A stretch of 64,000 bases of DNA from Flavobacterium sp. SUN052 (lineage in GTDB: Bacteria > Bacteroidota > Bacteroidia > Flavobacteriales > Flavobacteriaceae): positions 62,001-126,000 of the forward strand of contig NZ_JAPQNS010000016.1 in assembly GCF_028867935.1 (NCBI RefSeq), given 5' to 3'. Under the pieces are notes generated by a model. That model was given only the letters and a program-made list of their open reading frames with translations. It was not told the DNA's origin and made no database searches. Made by a program: the position numbers and the translations under genes. Numbering within the stretch: position 1 is the stretch's first letter; each line of letters starts with the position of its first letter. Below, one piece after another: positions 1-9,255 of this stretch.

Positions 1-341
1 CTGCGCATAGTTCCTTTCAGCTTTTCGGCCATGGGGTCGCCGGGCTTTTCGGTCCAGGCCAGCCACACTTGTCCAATTTTTATGCTGGCTTTGAATACTT
101 CCTGAGCATAGGTGAAGCCCGACAGGTGATCCTGATGCTCGTGGGTGGCCACTACCACGTCAATAAACCCGTCTGTGGTTTCGGCAATGCTGCTGACCAC
201 TGCTTTGAGCGTATCACGTTCGGCATCGGACCCGCGAAACAGGCCACAGTCGATGAGCAGAAAACGGGGGCGGTCGGGCGCTTCAAACTTAAGTAGAAAG
301 CAATCGCCAAGACCAACATTGTACATTCGGATGGTAACCAT
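1..341 (-). CDS. Metallo-beta-lactamase-fold hydrolase (3' end outside window)
   Basis: This is the N-terminal part of a metallo-beta-lactamase-fold protein; the gene runs off the left edge. The protein starts MVTIRMYNVGLGDCFLLKF and carries the zinc-binding HxHxDH signature as THEHQDHLSGF at about residues 65-75. The opening (N-VGxGDCF, then LLIDCG) is typical of the ComEC/Rec2-like branch of the fold, whose members act on nucleic acids or other phosphodiesters, but the substrate cannot be read here. The ATG at 341 is 13 nt downstream of the stop of the M4-type peptidase, so it is probably the last or next gene of the same long operon. There is no signal peptide, so a cytoplasmic location is likely. 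The fold is confident; the function is open. Confidence 0.85.
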   Translation of the reverse strand, partial: MVTIRMYNVGLGDCFLLKFEAPDRPRFLLIDCGLFRGSDAERDTLKAVVSSIAETTDGFIDVVVATHEHQDHLSGFTYAQEVFKASIKIGQVWLAWTEKPGDPMAEKLKGTMR

Positions 342-354
342 AGGAAAAGAGTAT

Positions 355-2325
355 TCACCGGTGTAGAAACGCAAATGGCTCGTGGACGGAATCGGCGGCC
401 CCGAAATACATGGCCCGGTCGGAGGGAGATTCGCTTTGGCGACTCATATAGGCGATCTGTTCATTCATCCGCTGGTCGTCGATCACGTTTTTGCGGATGC
501 AGTAACTCAGTTTGGGGCTCCCGGCGAGTTCGAAAATAAGGGTGCAGCCACCCCGAAAGGTGAGTTTTTCGCCATTACCCGCGTCAACCTTTCGTTGTTG
601 GGTCAACACCACAATGGCCTGATTAACGGTGTCGCCGTCGGGCGTAACGCGCCTGGCCGACCGGAGCGAATGTACTTCGAACGTAGGCGCTTTATTACCC
701 CAAATTGGGTTTGGTGAGATACATAAACCTGTTAACCGGTCGAACGCTGCTTGGTCGCTTATATCCCCGACTGTGTAGTGGATTTTGGTCTTTACGTTTT
801 CAAAAAACTGGTGCGAATCGGCCCTGGTCTCAATATCAGTGGCTTTGTACAATTCGTTTTTCAGCGTATTGGCCAGCATCTGATAGAAACGGTCGTGTTT
901 CAGTTCGGCTAGCTGGTCGTCGGTAACACTCTCCCACCGGAGACTTTCGGGTGAAAGCGTTTTGATGCCTTTGGGGTAGATACCGCGTTTTCGGAAGGCA
1001 TTGATAATCGCCAGCCGGTAGTTGTGGGTGTCGTCGGAAACGAGGTCAAAATCAGCTGTGATCAGGGCGCGGAGATAGTCGCCAAAGGTAAGGTCGACGG
1101 GGGGGCAGTAATCCAGTGCCCGAATACACATATTGAGCAGGTGCCGTGCTGCTTTAGAAGCTTCACCGGCTAACCGTTTTACCAGATCGGGGTGGAGGGC
1201 ACCCTGCGGCAAGATTCCCGTGCCGTTGGTAGCAATACGGAGCAGATCTTCGCCCCGGTTTTTATAGAGGGTCAGAAACGTCTCGAACAGGGCGGCCATC
1301 AGAATATTCCCTTTGGCGTGAGGTTCGGTGGTGTTCTCGTAATCGGCCGGCGAGGGGTCTTTGGGTTTCCACTTTTTAGTATCCGGGTCAATTTCGCCGA
1401 TGGCATCGCGCAGGGAATTGCGCTTGCCCCTGGCCATACCAAACTGCTGCGCGAGTTTACCCAGCTGGTTCTCGGCAGCCAGATCACCCCGGGTTATGGC
1501 AATCTGGTTGTAAAGTACTTCGGGGAATGTAAAGTGTTGAAAAAGAGCAACGATGTCGGCGAAAGCTTCGTGGAAAGCCAGCGCGTCGGGGTTTGTGTCT
1601 TCAATATACCGCCGGTGCATACCGTCCAGTACGGCGTGCGTCATTTCGTGGGCGATAATATCATGCGAGAGGCACGAAAACACCAGGCCACCCGGCAATT
1701 GGCCCGTACTCGTGTCGTAGAGCGCTGGAAAATAACCGAACAGAATGGCCTTTTTTTCAGGGCTGTAAAAGGCATTTGCTTCACGAAGAGCGTGGGGATA
1801 CAACCGCAGCCGTTGCACAAATTCATTGGAAAACTGCCGGTGCCCAGCCGCGTCAATGGTTTCGCGGTGGCTGTTCCAGAACACCGACCGACCCAATGCC
1901 CGCTCCATATTCTGAATCGTGGTCATCGCCACGGCGTATACCATTTGCTGGTGGAACTGCGGATTGCCCTCTGAAGGTGACAGCCCATCCTGCGCCAGAA
2001 TATAGTGGTCATTCAGATCGACGGGATGGTAAAAAACACCACTCGCCGGGTCGTAATCAATCACTTCCAGATACTCACCAACGGGCCCTTTCGATAGGCA
2101 ACCCCTGGTTACGTCATTTCCATTGGCGTCCTTCTCAACGGTAAGCTGATCTTCCCACCGCACCTTATACACAACTTCGTTTATGTCGGCTGTGGCCATT
2201 TCGAGCGATAGACTGGGGTCGAAAGCGTAGCCGCGCAATTTACGGTAGGGTGGAAGCGGGGGCGTGATCGCCGACGATTTGCGCTCCGTTTGTAGCCGTG
2301 ACTCCTGTGGTGAGTATTCAAGCAT
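355..2325 (-). CDS. Thermolysin-like (M4-type gluzincin) metallopeptidase without signal peptide
   Basis: A 656-residue predicted zinc peptidase. The zinc motif HEMTH lies at residues 226-230 and the third ligand is expected in FHEAFAD (E253), matching the HExxH...NEaxsD layout of thermolysin-type M4 enzymes. The N-terminus (LRGYAFDPSLS near residue 31) has no hydrophobic leader or lipobox, unlike ordinary secreted thermolysins with signal and propeptide. The C-terminal 300 residues are not recognised; the segment around residues 560-640 looks beta-rich. It lies 121 bp downstream of the 626-residue gene and 13 nt upstream of the MBL-fold gene, all on the same strand. The role of a leaderless M4-like enzyme is unclear: it might process the giant proteins of the cluster, or act after release or injection. 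Peptidase assignment is firm; role is inference. Confidence 0.85.
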   Translation of the reverse strand: MLEYSPQESRLQTERKSSAITPPLPPYRKLRGYAFDPSLSLEMATADINEVVYKVRWEDQLTVEKDANGNDVTRGCLSKGPVGEYLEVIDYDPASGVFYHPVDLNDHYILAQDGLSPSEGNPQFHQQMVYAVAMTTIQNMERALGRSVFWNSHRETIDAAGHRQFSNEFVQRLRLYPHALREANAFYSPEKKAILFGYFPALYDTSTGQLPGGLVFSCLSHDIIAHEMTHAVLDGMHRRYIEDTNPDALAFHEAFADIVALFQHFTFPEVLYNQIAITRGDLAAENQLGKLAQQFGMARGKRNSLRDAIGEIDPDTKKWKPKDPSPADYENTTEPHAKGNILMAALFETFLTLYKNRGEDLLRIATNGTGILPQGALHPDLVKRLAGEASKAARHLLNMCIRALDYCPPVDLTFGDYLRALITADFDLVSDDTHNYRLAIINAFRKRGIYPKGIKTLSPESLRWESVTDDQLAELKHDRFYQMLANTLKNELYKATDIETRADSHQFFENVKTKIHYTVGDISDQAAFDRLTGLCISPNPIWGNKAPTFEVHSLRSARRVTPDGDTVNQAIVVLTQQRKVDAGNGEKLTFRGGCTLIFELAGSPKLSYCIRKNVIDDQRMNEQIAYMSRQSESPSDRAMYFGAADSVHEPFAFLHR

Positions 2326-2446
2326 GGCTTTCAGACAATTAATAACAGACGAAAACTACCAGAAAGTTATCCAGGAGTCAATGGGATATTTCCCGTTTAA
2401 AGGGCGTATTTATACGGAAGTTATACAAACGGTCACTCGACCTATG

Positions 2447-4327
2447 CTACACTGTATCAAAGGCTAAGCCCGAACTGCCTTCACCCCGGCCCGTGCTAAA
2501 CTGCCGACCTTTCCAGACGGATACTCGCCCGATGTCGTCGCGGCAGCGCTGGTAGGTGGTTTGCACGATCTTGCCAGCGCGGGGAATCTCTTCTTCAAAA
2601 ATGGTGTACGGTTTACCTTCCGCGAGACCCACCGACAGGGTTTCGCTCAGCGGCCGGAGCGTTTCCAGCGCGGTACCAATAAAGTCGGCCCCTTCGAGCA
2701 GACGCAGCATCCGGGCCCGCTGAAACTGAATCTGTCGGCGCGATTGACCCGTTTGAACCGGAATAAACGGAATCCAGTTGGCCGGTGTGCTGGTCTGGAG
2801 CAGGTAGCGCAACTCGGCTAGTTTTTCGGGGTCTTTGGGCGCAGGGTTGTCTAGGCCATAGAGCCGTTCGAGGAGTTTCTGAACTTCGGAAGCCAGTTCG
2901 TACCCATTGCGGGCAGTGCCGGTTTCGGTCTCCAGAATCGACTCGATACCCCATGCCAGATTGGCCATTTCGTCTTTGAGGAACGTGATTTTTTCCACGG
3001 GTTTGCTTTCCAGCGGCTTACTCACCACGGGCGGAATAAACAGAGCGGTTGAAGCTGCTTCGCCACGTTTACCCCGTGTGTTAAGGTTAAACATCCGCCA
3101 TTGCTGCCACGAATCGTCGAGGCCACGCCCGGCGGGGTTCACAAATAGCCGCTCGCCAAACACATCGGTTACTACCATTCCTGTAATTTGGGCCATGCTG
3201 CCCACGGGGAGTTTGTATGGAATCACAAACCAGTCGTTGGATGACATCAGGGCAAAATCCGTCATGAGCAGTGTGACGAGGTCGGTAGTTTGGGTGTTGA
3301 CATTGGCGAAATTCACGACGCCGTCTTCAAACGTCCACCACCGCTGCTGCGGCATCCCGCCGAACTGAACGGGTGTCGGAATAAACGATAAAGTTTCGGT
3401 TGTGATCCCGGTTTCAACGGGGGCGTCGGGAGTGATTTTCTCGTTGTCGGGGTCGATGTCAAACGCATACCAGTTGAGCGTACCTTGCCCGTAGTTGTCG
3501 GCCATAAGCGTCATGGATTTATCGCCGGGTTGTTTCAGGCTGCATTTTATCTGGTATTCCAACTGCTCCGGTGACCAATTATCGTCCTTCTCATTCACCG
3601 GTTGATTGTATTGCCGGGCAAACCACACCCGGAGTTCTGTACCGGCCAGGGCTACTTCAGCCGTATCGCCAACCGCCACGGTGACCAGTTCGAACGGGTC
3701 GCCGTTGGCCAGCAACGAAGCCCAAAACATTCCACCGTCGAGGTGGGTGCCATCCAGCGCTTCGGCCCATTGAGCCACTTCGCCGTGGGCGTAGGTATTC
3801 AAATAAGTCCGCGCTTCCGCTTCGCTCAGACCCGCTATATCGGCAGGTGTATTGGGCTGGACAGGTTTTTTGAACGGGTAAGCAGCCAGATAATCCGGGC
3901 CGTAATCGGCACTAACACGCCCATCGATGGCTCGTTTGCGGAGCAGTTTGAGCCAGTATTGCCCAATCTGAAGCCGGATCGGATAGGTTAGCCGAATGGG
4001 CCGACGTTCAACCAAAGTCTCTAGTGGAATGCTTGGGTCGTATGCCTGCGCTAGACCAGCCCGGCCTTTCACCGCCTGAATAGGGGTGGTTTGTACCTGC
4101 ACCTTCGCCAGGCAGGGTGACCCGGCATTATCGAATCGAAACTCGCCCAACTGCCACTGCCGGGTTAGCATCCAGAGCGGGTCGCGCACTTCGGCCCGGA
4201 GGCTTCGGGTGAGATCCTGACTGCGGGGTGACCCTTCGAGCCGGTTCCAGCAGGTGAGGGCGGGAAACAGCACCGCGGGATTCAGCGCGAGGTTCAGATT
4301 GACGGAAGCAATATCAAATAACGGCAT
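2447..4327 (-). CDS. Large conserved protein of unknown function (626 aa), cluster component
   Basis: I do not recognise a named domain. The N-terminus holds a striking aromatic motif, DPLWMLTRQWQLGEF, at residues 49-63, followed by DNAGSP; I recall similar WMLxRQWQxGEF proteins of unknown function in other bacterial phyla. There is no signal peptide or membrane segment. The sequence has a mixed alpha/beta look with many Trp/Tyr residues, and a helical stretch at about residues 450-560. The ATG overlaps the last 14 nt of the upstream 1645-residue gene, which implies translational coupling and a shared role. The downstream gene is the M4-type peptidase after a 121-bp gap. The coding call is secure from length, start overlap and codon pattern; no function is offered. 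Confidence 0.85.
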   Translation of the reverse strand: MPLFDIASVNLNLALNPAVLFPALTCWNRLEGSPRSQDLTRSLRAEVRDPLWMLTRQWQLGEFRFDNAGSPCLAKVQVQTTPIQAVKGRAGLAQAYDPSIPLETLVERRPIRLTYPIRLQIGQYWLKLLRKRAIDGRVSADYGPDYLAAYPFKKPVQPNTPADIAGLSEAEARTYLNTYAHGEVAQWAEALDGTHLDGGMFWASLLANGDPFELVTVAVGDTAEVALAGTELRVWFARQYNQPVNEKDDNWSPEQLEYQIKCSLKQPGDKSMTLMADNYGQGTLNWYAFDIDPDNEKITPDAPVETGITTETLSFIPTPVQFGGMPQQRWWTFEDGVVNFANVNTQTTDLVTLLMTDFALMSSNDWFVIPYKLPVGSMAQITGMVVTDVFGERLFVNPAGRGLDDSWQQWRMFNLNTRGKRGEAASTALFIPPVVSKPLESKPVEKITFLKDEMANLAWGIESILETETGTARNGYELASEVQKLLERLYGLDNPAPKDPEKLAELRYLLQTSTPANWIPFIPVQTGQSRRQIQFQRARMLRLLEGADFIGTALETLRPLSETLSVGLAEGKPYTIFEEEIPRAGKIVQTTYQRCRDDIGRVSVWKGRQFSTGRGEGSSGLAFDTV

Positions 4328-7300
4328 TGTATTTGGTGGTTGCGAGTTTCACAATGTCTTTGAATACGAACATGTTATCGGCCAGATTGGTCGAGAGCGA
4401 GCTCTGGTCGGTTGTCACGGACAACAGAACGGCGGGCAACACTTGGGCAAATGGCGAGGTGTCGATATGTGCTGGTTCCACGGCGCGAACCCTGGCCATT
4501 TCGAAGGTTTCGGTCACGCATTCCACGAGATTATCCCAAGTCCAGTTGCCTTGCTGCACGGGCGAAACGGCTAGTAACAGTGTCTGTGGCGGCTCCGAAT
4601 TAGGCCGGTTCAGGTGGGCAGTGATGCCACTCGTGATGGTTGGAAGTGGTATTTCTTCCGTCCATTCGTCCACCAAAAGTCCGCAGATGGCTTGCCCTGC
4701 TTCGAACACCGGGCCGCCTGCAAACCCGGCATCCAGGTGCAGACTCAGCATGAGTTTATTCTGTTCAAGGGTGAACACACGCGGTTGATCGGGTGGGGGC
4801 GGGGTTCGATAAACTTCGGGGATGCGCAACCCCAGCCAACGGTCATTTTCAATGTAGGGTAACTGAACGGCCCGCATCGAAAAACGCTCCTGAGTTAGCA
4901 GTTGCAGGGTTTCAACGGTTTGCATGGCCGGCCGAACGCGAGCCATACCATACAACCACTCGTCGGTTGGGAATGCATTGGGCTCGTCAGTGAACAATTG
5001 ACCACTGTCGCTGTCAGTTTGGGCATTGGCCAATTCAGCGGGGTTGTGTGGTTCAAACAGGGCTACGAACCGGAACGAAGCCCCTACCAGCGCCTTACCC
5101 GCTTTCTGGATGGCCGTGAGCGCGTCGTCTTCGTTGACAATGGTGGCGGCTGCGGTGAGTTGTTTATCCGTTTCTTTCAGTTGTGTGGCCATTTGGTTCA
5201 ATACCGCCCCGGCCTGCTCCAGCAGTGGTTGGCGAAGCGCGTCGCGGGTGGCTAGTTCTGTTTCGTTGGTAACAGCCTCCACCGCGCGAATAGAGTGTGG
5301 CATGGTTTGCGGTAGACCCCAGAATGACAAACTCCAGAGTATATCGCGGAGGTCGGTTAGCGTCTGATTGTCCGTAACAAGGTCATACGCGGGGTCGTCG
5401 ACTGCCGGAATCGCGTTGGCTGCGGTCAGCGCATCCTGCAAAGCCCCCTGCGAGCGGTCAAACGCTTGTTGCAGGTTCTTGATTCGGGTCGTTAGTTCGG
5501 CCAGATTGTATCGCTGACCCATGGGTGTCGATACGTTTGGTCGTGGCTGGGTCGATGTCAAATCCTGCGCACCAGCCGGGCGCGAATTCGTTATGAGTGA
5601 GCCGAGCGCCTTGAGTCGGGGCAATAATCCAAATAGGGAAACGTCACCCGCGTTCCAGTCAGCCCCTCGTTCGGTGTAGCGCACCTCAACGGCCACATCT
5701 TCGTTCAGCGATTGTCGGATAAAAAACGCGATCCGCTCATTCAGTTCAGTCAGGTCGTTCTGGGCGGTGTCAGACGCGATATACAGCAGGTCGATGGGTT
5801 TTAGCCGGAGGTCGGTCATACTTACCGATTGTAGCGTTGGGTCTTGTCCTTCCTTCGGCATGGCGGCTACTACTTTAACTGTCGATAGGTCAGGTAAGAG
5901 GCCCGCCAGCCAGGCATTAATGGCCGGATCGGCTACGGCGCGGGGTGTCGCGTCGGCATTGGGAGTGGTAGGTTTCAGCAAAATAACTGCTTTGTGAGCC
6001 AGGGGAAAGCCGCCCCGTGGTGTGTTCACAATTTCGGGCATCGGAATGTTCTTGCCTTCCTGGAGGGATTTCATAGCCCCCGAAGCCCGGTCGTAATTGC
6101 CCTGCACCACCTGATACACACTTTCGCTCAGGACCAGATCGCCCACAGCATCGTAGCTATCCAGCAGATTATCAACGGCCTGCACAATCACGGGTACTGC
6201 CCTGTTCACCAGCGCATTGGCCGGAGCCGGACTAATGCTAGTGAGAATACCCCGAACAAAGGCAGTTTTGTCAGGAGCTGCACGGTACGCTGTCACTAAC
6301 TGGGTACCGTCGACCACGTTGCGAGCCGTCTGGGCTTCGGTAGTTTGCCCGGTGTTGTTGTTCAGGCGGTCGTCTACCAGCGGGAATCGGCGCCGGAAAA
6401 CAAACACAAACTGGTCGAGTTCGAGGTTTTGCTTGTCGGCAGCATCGTGAAGTTCGCGCTCAAACTGATACCCCAACAGGGCACCAATGTACTGACCGTT
6501 GTTCACCCCCTCGATCATGCTCATGGCCGTTCGGACGCGCTCCGACGAGAGGTTAACGGCCATCGTGTCAGCATCGGCACGGTTGGTGTGAGTCAGGTAG
6601 CCGTTGCGTAGTACGGCAGCCGTTACCGCGTGAGTTAGTGAGGGCGCGTGAACATGGCCTCCGTTGGTGCTGTCTTCTACGATGGTTACGCCCGGCACCC
6701 GAAGTTCGGGCGGAATGGCGTTGACGTTTTTCGGGGTTTTAGTGTTCTGTACAGGCCGCACGTTTTCGAGCCATCCGTAAGCCCCTGCATAAAACCCTGG
6801 CTTTTGCCCCTGCTGTTGGCGACGGTTCTGATTCTGCGTCATACGCTGGTTGGCCAGACCCGTCATCCAGGCGTCGAGCCGGTAGCTGCACAGGTCGATG
6901 TGTTCGGCGAAAGCCCGTTCGAGTTTGGCGCTGGGCCGGTCGGCCAATTGCCCCAACGCTTCCTGAACGTCGCTTACCGATAAGGCTTCGGGAGCGCGCC
7001 GTTTGGCCTGTTCGAATACAAATTGAGCCAGCGTTTTGCGTTCCGAACCCGTTACGGTAGCGGGGGCGCTGTAGAGGTTGAGCAGCTTGCTATTGCGGGC
7101 GGTCTTTTCGGTCATGCTATAGTAGGCGGCATCCCGAATTTTGTCGGTAATCAGCCCCTTCGATTTCAAAAAAGCCGATCCGCTATCGTTGTAGGCTTGC
7201 CGGAGCGCATGGCGCATCAGCAAATACAGCAACGCATTGGGTTTGTTGATCCCCGTTCCGAATACCTCTTTCTCGATCTCGTCGGGCTTGGCATCCATCA

Positions 7301-9251
7301 GCCATTTGATGTAATTCCGACCGTCGGGCAGAAACGGCAAAATGGCATTGATCTCCGACAGTGGCACTTTGTCGCGCTCTACCACCCCACCGAACAATTT
7401 GAAATACTTCTCAAAAAACAGCAGGTCATACACCTGTCCGTTTATTACCCAGGGGGCTAGCAGATTATTCACATCGCGGTCGGCGGCAAACGAAACCGTC
7501 TGGCCAACGTGGCGAGTATATCGCTTGGTCGAACTCATCTTCACCAGGTCTTCGTACTGCTTCTGAGCCAGGGCGTAGCGCTGAAAAAAAGAAGCCGAAC
7601 TGGCTTGTAAACCAAGAGCTTCGAGCAAGTTGCTGTCGGGGTCGCCCGCTTTTTGAGTGGTTGATACGGAGGGAACTAACCGCCGTTTGAAGTACTCATA
7701 GGCAATCTGTAATACGCTGTTGAGCCGCGTTTCGAAGCCTGCGCCCGGCACCCATTTCGTGTAGGCCGAGGTAGGAAAGATGCCGTAGGGCTGGCTGCCG
7801 ATTCGGAAGGAAGGCAACACTCCTCTGCCGCTTACATTGTTCAGGAGAAAATCGCGTACGGAGGCTACCGTATTGGTGTCGAAAGGCGCTTTCAGGGGTT
7901 TCTGAACCACTTCGGCATCGGTGCCGGGCTGCATCATCTCCTCCAGAAAATAGCCTAATGTGCCGTGCCAGAGGGCCCGGTGCATGGCTCGCGCATCGCG
8001 CTGGTCGAGTTCGTCAGCGTTAGGGGTGCGTGCTAATAAGTTGGTTTGGAAACCCAGCCGCTGCTTCATCAAAAAACCATCGGTCTGTTCGGCGGGGGCA
8101 GGACTGTCTTTAAACTGCGCTTTTCCAAAGAGTAAATCGAAGCTTTCGTCGGGCGAAAAAGTAAACTGCGTCAGGCCGGAGTCGGTGCCATCGGTGTTGT
8201 TGGTAGCCGTGCCGTTTGGCACCAGTCCTAGCCCCTCGGTGGTGTAATAATGTCCTTCCAGTAGTTGCTCGAAGTTTTCGCGGGCTACCTGCTCATTGTC
8301 GCTGAACCGTACCCCCAGCACCAGTAGCTTGTCGAAGCCGTTGGGAGCAGTCATTTTTACCCCCATGCCTACCTTAATGGCCTCGTTGAAATCGGTCATC
8401 CAGGCAATTCCATCGTCCATGACCAGATCGGCTCCATCACGCCGAATGCCCTCACCCTGCCCGGTTTTCACCGGATCGGGGCCAACGGGTAGCGGGTGCG
8501 GAATCGTATTTCCCGGAACCTCAGTGCGGGTGGTGCCATTGATACCGATAAAATACAAGCGGTCGGGCATCATGCCCGCCCGCGCTGGTTGCGACCAGCT
8601 TTCGGTACGGCTCTCGTAATCAGGAAAAAGGGGCGCTTCCGCCAGTTTGAGCGACGGACTGGGCGGAACATTGGTTGGGCGGTATTCGCGGACAATCCAG
8701 GCGGCCCTCTGCCACGACAAAGCCCCTTGCACCAACCGACCCCAAGAGGCTCTCATCAGGGCTTCGTCGCCATTGGCCAGGCTCAGCTCTGACCAGAAAA
8801 GCTGCGCTATTCGTACTTCATTATCGGTGAGTTGGCTCTCGTGCGTCACCACGCTCAGGTCGTCGGGGTAAGCCCGGACCCAGAGTTCGGTTCCAACAAA
8901 TTTGGCCTCAATCCGTAGCGGTAACAGCATTACGGGTACCTCGGCGCTGAGGTTCTCAGCCAGTCGTTTAGGCGATAGGCTCAGTAGCAGATCTTTCCGG
9001 GCCGAGCTTACCAGCTTGAGCGTTTCATTTAGTTTGTCGGTTTGCTGGCCCAGCGCGCTGCTTAAATCGGCAATTTGCTGACTTACGCCGGCTAGCTTAG
9101 CTGCATTGGCAGCAGGATTCATCGCCAGCGTCGCCTGCTGTTTCTGCAAGCGGTTCAACTGCTCGCGGGTGCGGAGGGCATCATCCTGAGCCGTCTGATG
9201 AGTCTGCCGTGCCTTGGCAATGAGGTTCTGTTGTTCGGAGAAGGTAGCCAT
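4314..9251 (-). CDS. Giant conserved protein of unknown function (1645 aa), cluster component
   Basis: This is the largest protein of the cluster. Residues 1-90 form a predicted coiled coil rich in Gln, Lys and Leu (REQLNRLQKQQATL, then QQTDKLNETLKL). A conserved-looking block follows near residue 110 (VMLLPLRIEAKF, then WVRAYPDDLSVVTHE). Further helical, Gln-rich segments occur around residues 1230-1420, and a second block near residue 1523 reads GLLVDEWTEEIP followed by PNSEPPQTLLLAVSP. No signal peptide, membrane segment, Walker motif or catalytic signature is visible. The start lies 4 nt after the stop of the 1092-residue gene and the end overlaps the 626-residue gene by 14 nt, so the three are very likely translated from one mRNA. 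Its size and coiled coils suit a scaffold or structural subunit, but that is inference. Confidence 0.85.
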   Translation of the reverse strand: MATFSEQQNLIAKARQTHQTAQDDALRTREQLNRLQKQQATLAMNPAANAAKLAGVSQQIADLSSALGQQTDKLNETLKLVSSARKDLLLSLSPKRLAENLSAEVPVMLLPLRIEAKFVGTELWVRAYPDDLSVVTHESQLTDNEVRIAQLFWSELSLANGDEALMRASWGRLVQGALSWQRAAWIVREYRPTNVPPSPSLKLAEAPLFPDYESRTESWSQPARAGMMPDRLYFIGINGTTRTEVPGNTIPHPLPVGPDPVKTGQGEGIRRDGADLVMDDGIAWMTDFNEAIKVGMGVKMTAPNGFDKLLVLGVRFSDNEQVARENFEQLLEGHYYTTEGLGLVPNGTATNNTDGTDSGLTQFTFSPDESFDLLFGKAQFKDSPAPAEQTDGFLMKQRLGFQTNLLARTPNADELDQRDARAMHRALWHGTLGYFLEEMMQPGTDAEVVQKPLKAPFDTNTVASVRDFLLNNVSGRGVLPSFRIGSQPYGIFPTSAYTKWVPGAGFETRLNSVLQIAYEYFKRRLVPSVSTTQKAGDPDSNLLEALGLQASSASFFQRYALAQKQYEDLVKMSSTKRYTRHVGQTVSFAADRDVNNLLAPWVINGQVYDLLFFEKYFKLFGGVVERDKVPLSEINAILPFLPDGRNYIKWLMDAKPDEIEKEVFGTGINKPNALLYLLMRHALRQAYNDSGSAFLKSKGLITDKIRDAAYYSMTEKTARNSKLLNLYSAPATVTGSERKTLAQFVFEQAKRRAPEALSVSDVQEALGQLADRPSAKLERAFAEHIDLCSYRLDAWMTGLANQRMTQNQNRRQQQGQKPGFYAGAYGWLENVRPVQNTKTPKNVNAIPPELRVPGVTIVEDSTNGGHVHAPSLTHAVTAAVLRNGYLTHTNRADADTMAVNLSSERVRTAMSMIEGVNNGQYIGALLGYQFERELHDAADKQNLELDQFVFVFRRRFPLVDDRLNNNTGQTTEAQTARNVVDGTQLVTAYRAAPDKTAFVRGILTSISPAPANALVNRAVPVIVQAVDNLLDSYDAVGDLVLSESVYQVVQGNYDRASGAMKSLQEGKNIPMPEIVNTPRGGFPLAHKAVILLKPTTPNADATPRAVADPAINAWLAGLLPDLSTVKVVAAMPKEGQDPTLQSVSMTDLRLKPIDLLYIASDTAQNDLTELNERIAFFIRQSLNEDVAVEVRYTERGADWNAGDVSLFGLLPRLKALGSLITNSRPAGAQDLTSTQPRPNVSTPMGQRYNLAELTTRIKNLQQAFDRSQGALQDALTAANAIPAVDDPAYDLVTDNQTLTDLRDILWSLSFWGLPQTMPHSIRAVEAVTNETELATRDALRQPLLEQAGAVLNQMATQLKETDKQLTAAATIVNEDDALTAIQKAGKALVGASFRFVALFEPHNPAELANAQTDSDSGQLFTDEPNAFPTDEWLYGMARVRPAMQTVETLQLLTQERFSMRAVQLPYIENDRWLGLRIPEVYRTPPPPDQPRVFTLEQNKLMLSLHLDAGFAGGPVFEAGQAICGLLVDEWTEEIPLPTITSGITAHLNRPNSEPPQTLLLAVSPVQQGNWTWDNLVECVTETFEMARVRAVEPAHIDTSPFAQVLPAVLLSVTTDQSSLSTNLADNMFVFKDIVKLATTKYNAVI

Positions 9252-9255
9252 AAGA

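Noticed and set aside
1192..1974. 260-codon plus-strand reading frame opposite the M4-type peptidase
   Set aside because: It is antisense to a gene with clear zinc motifs, has low-complexity Arg/Gly/Gln composition and no family features; other long antisense frames in the giant-gene block were rejected for the same reason.
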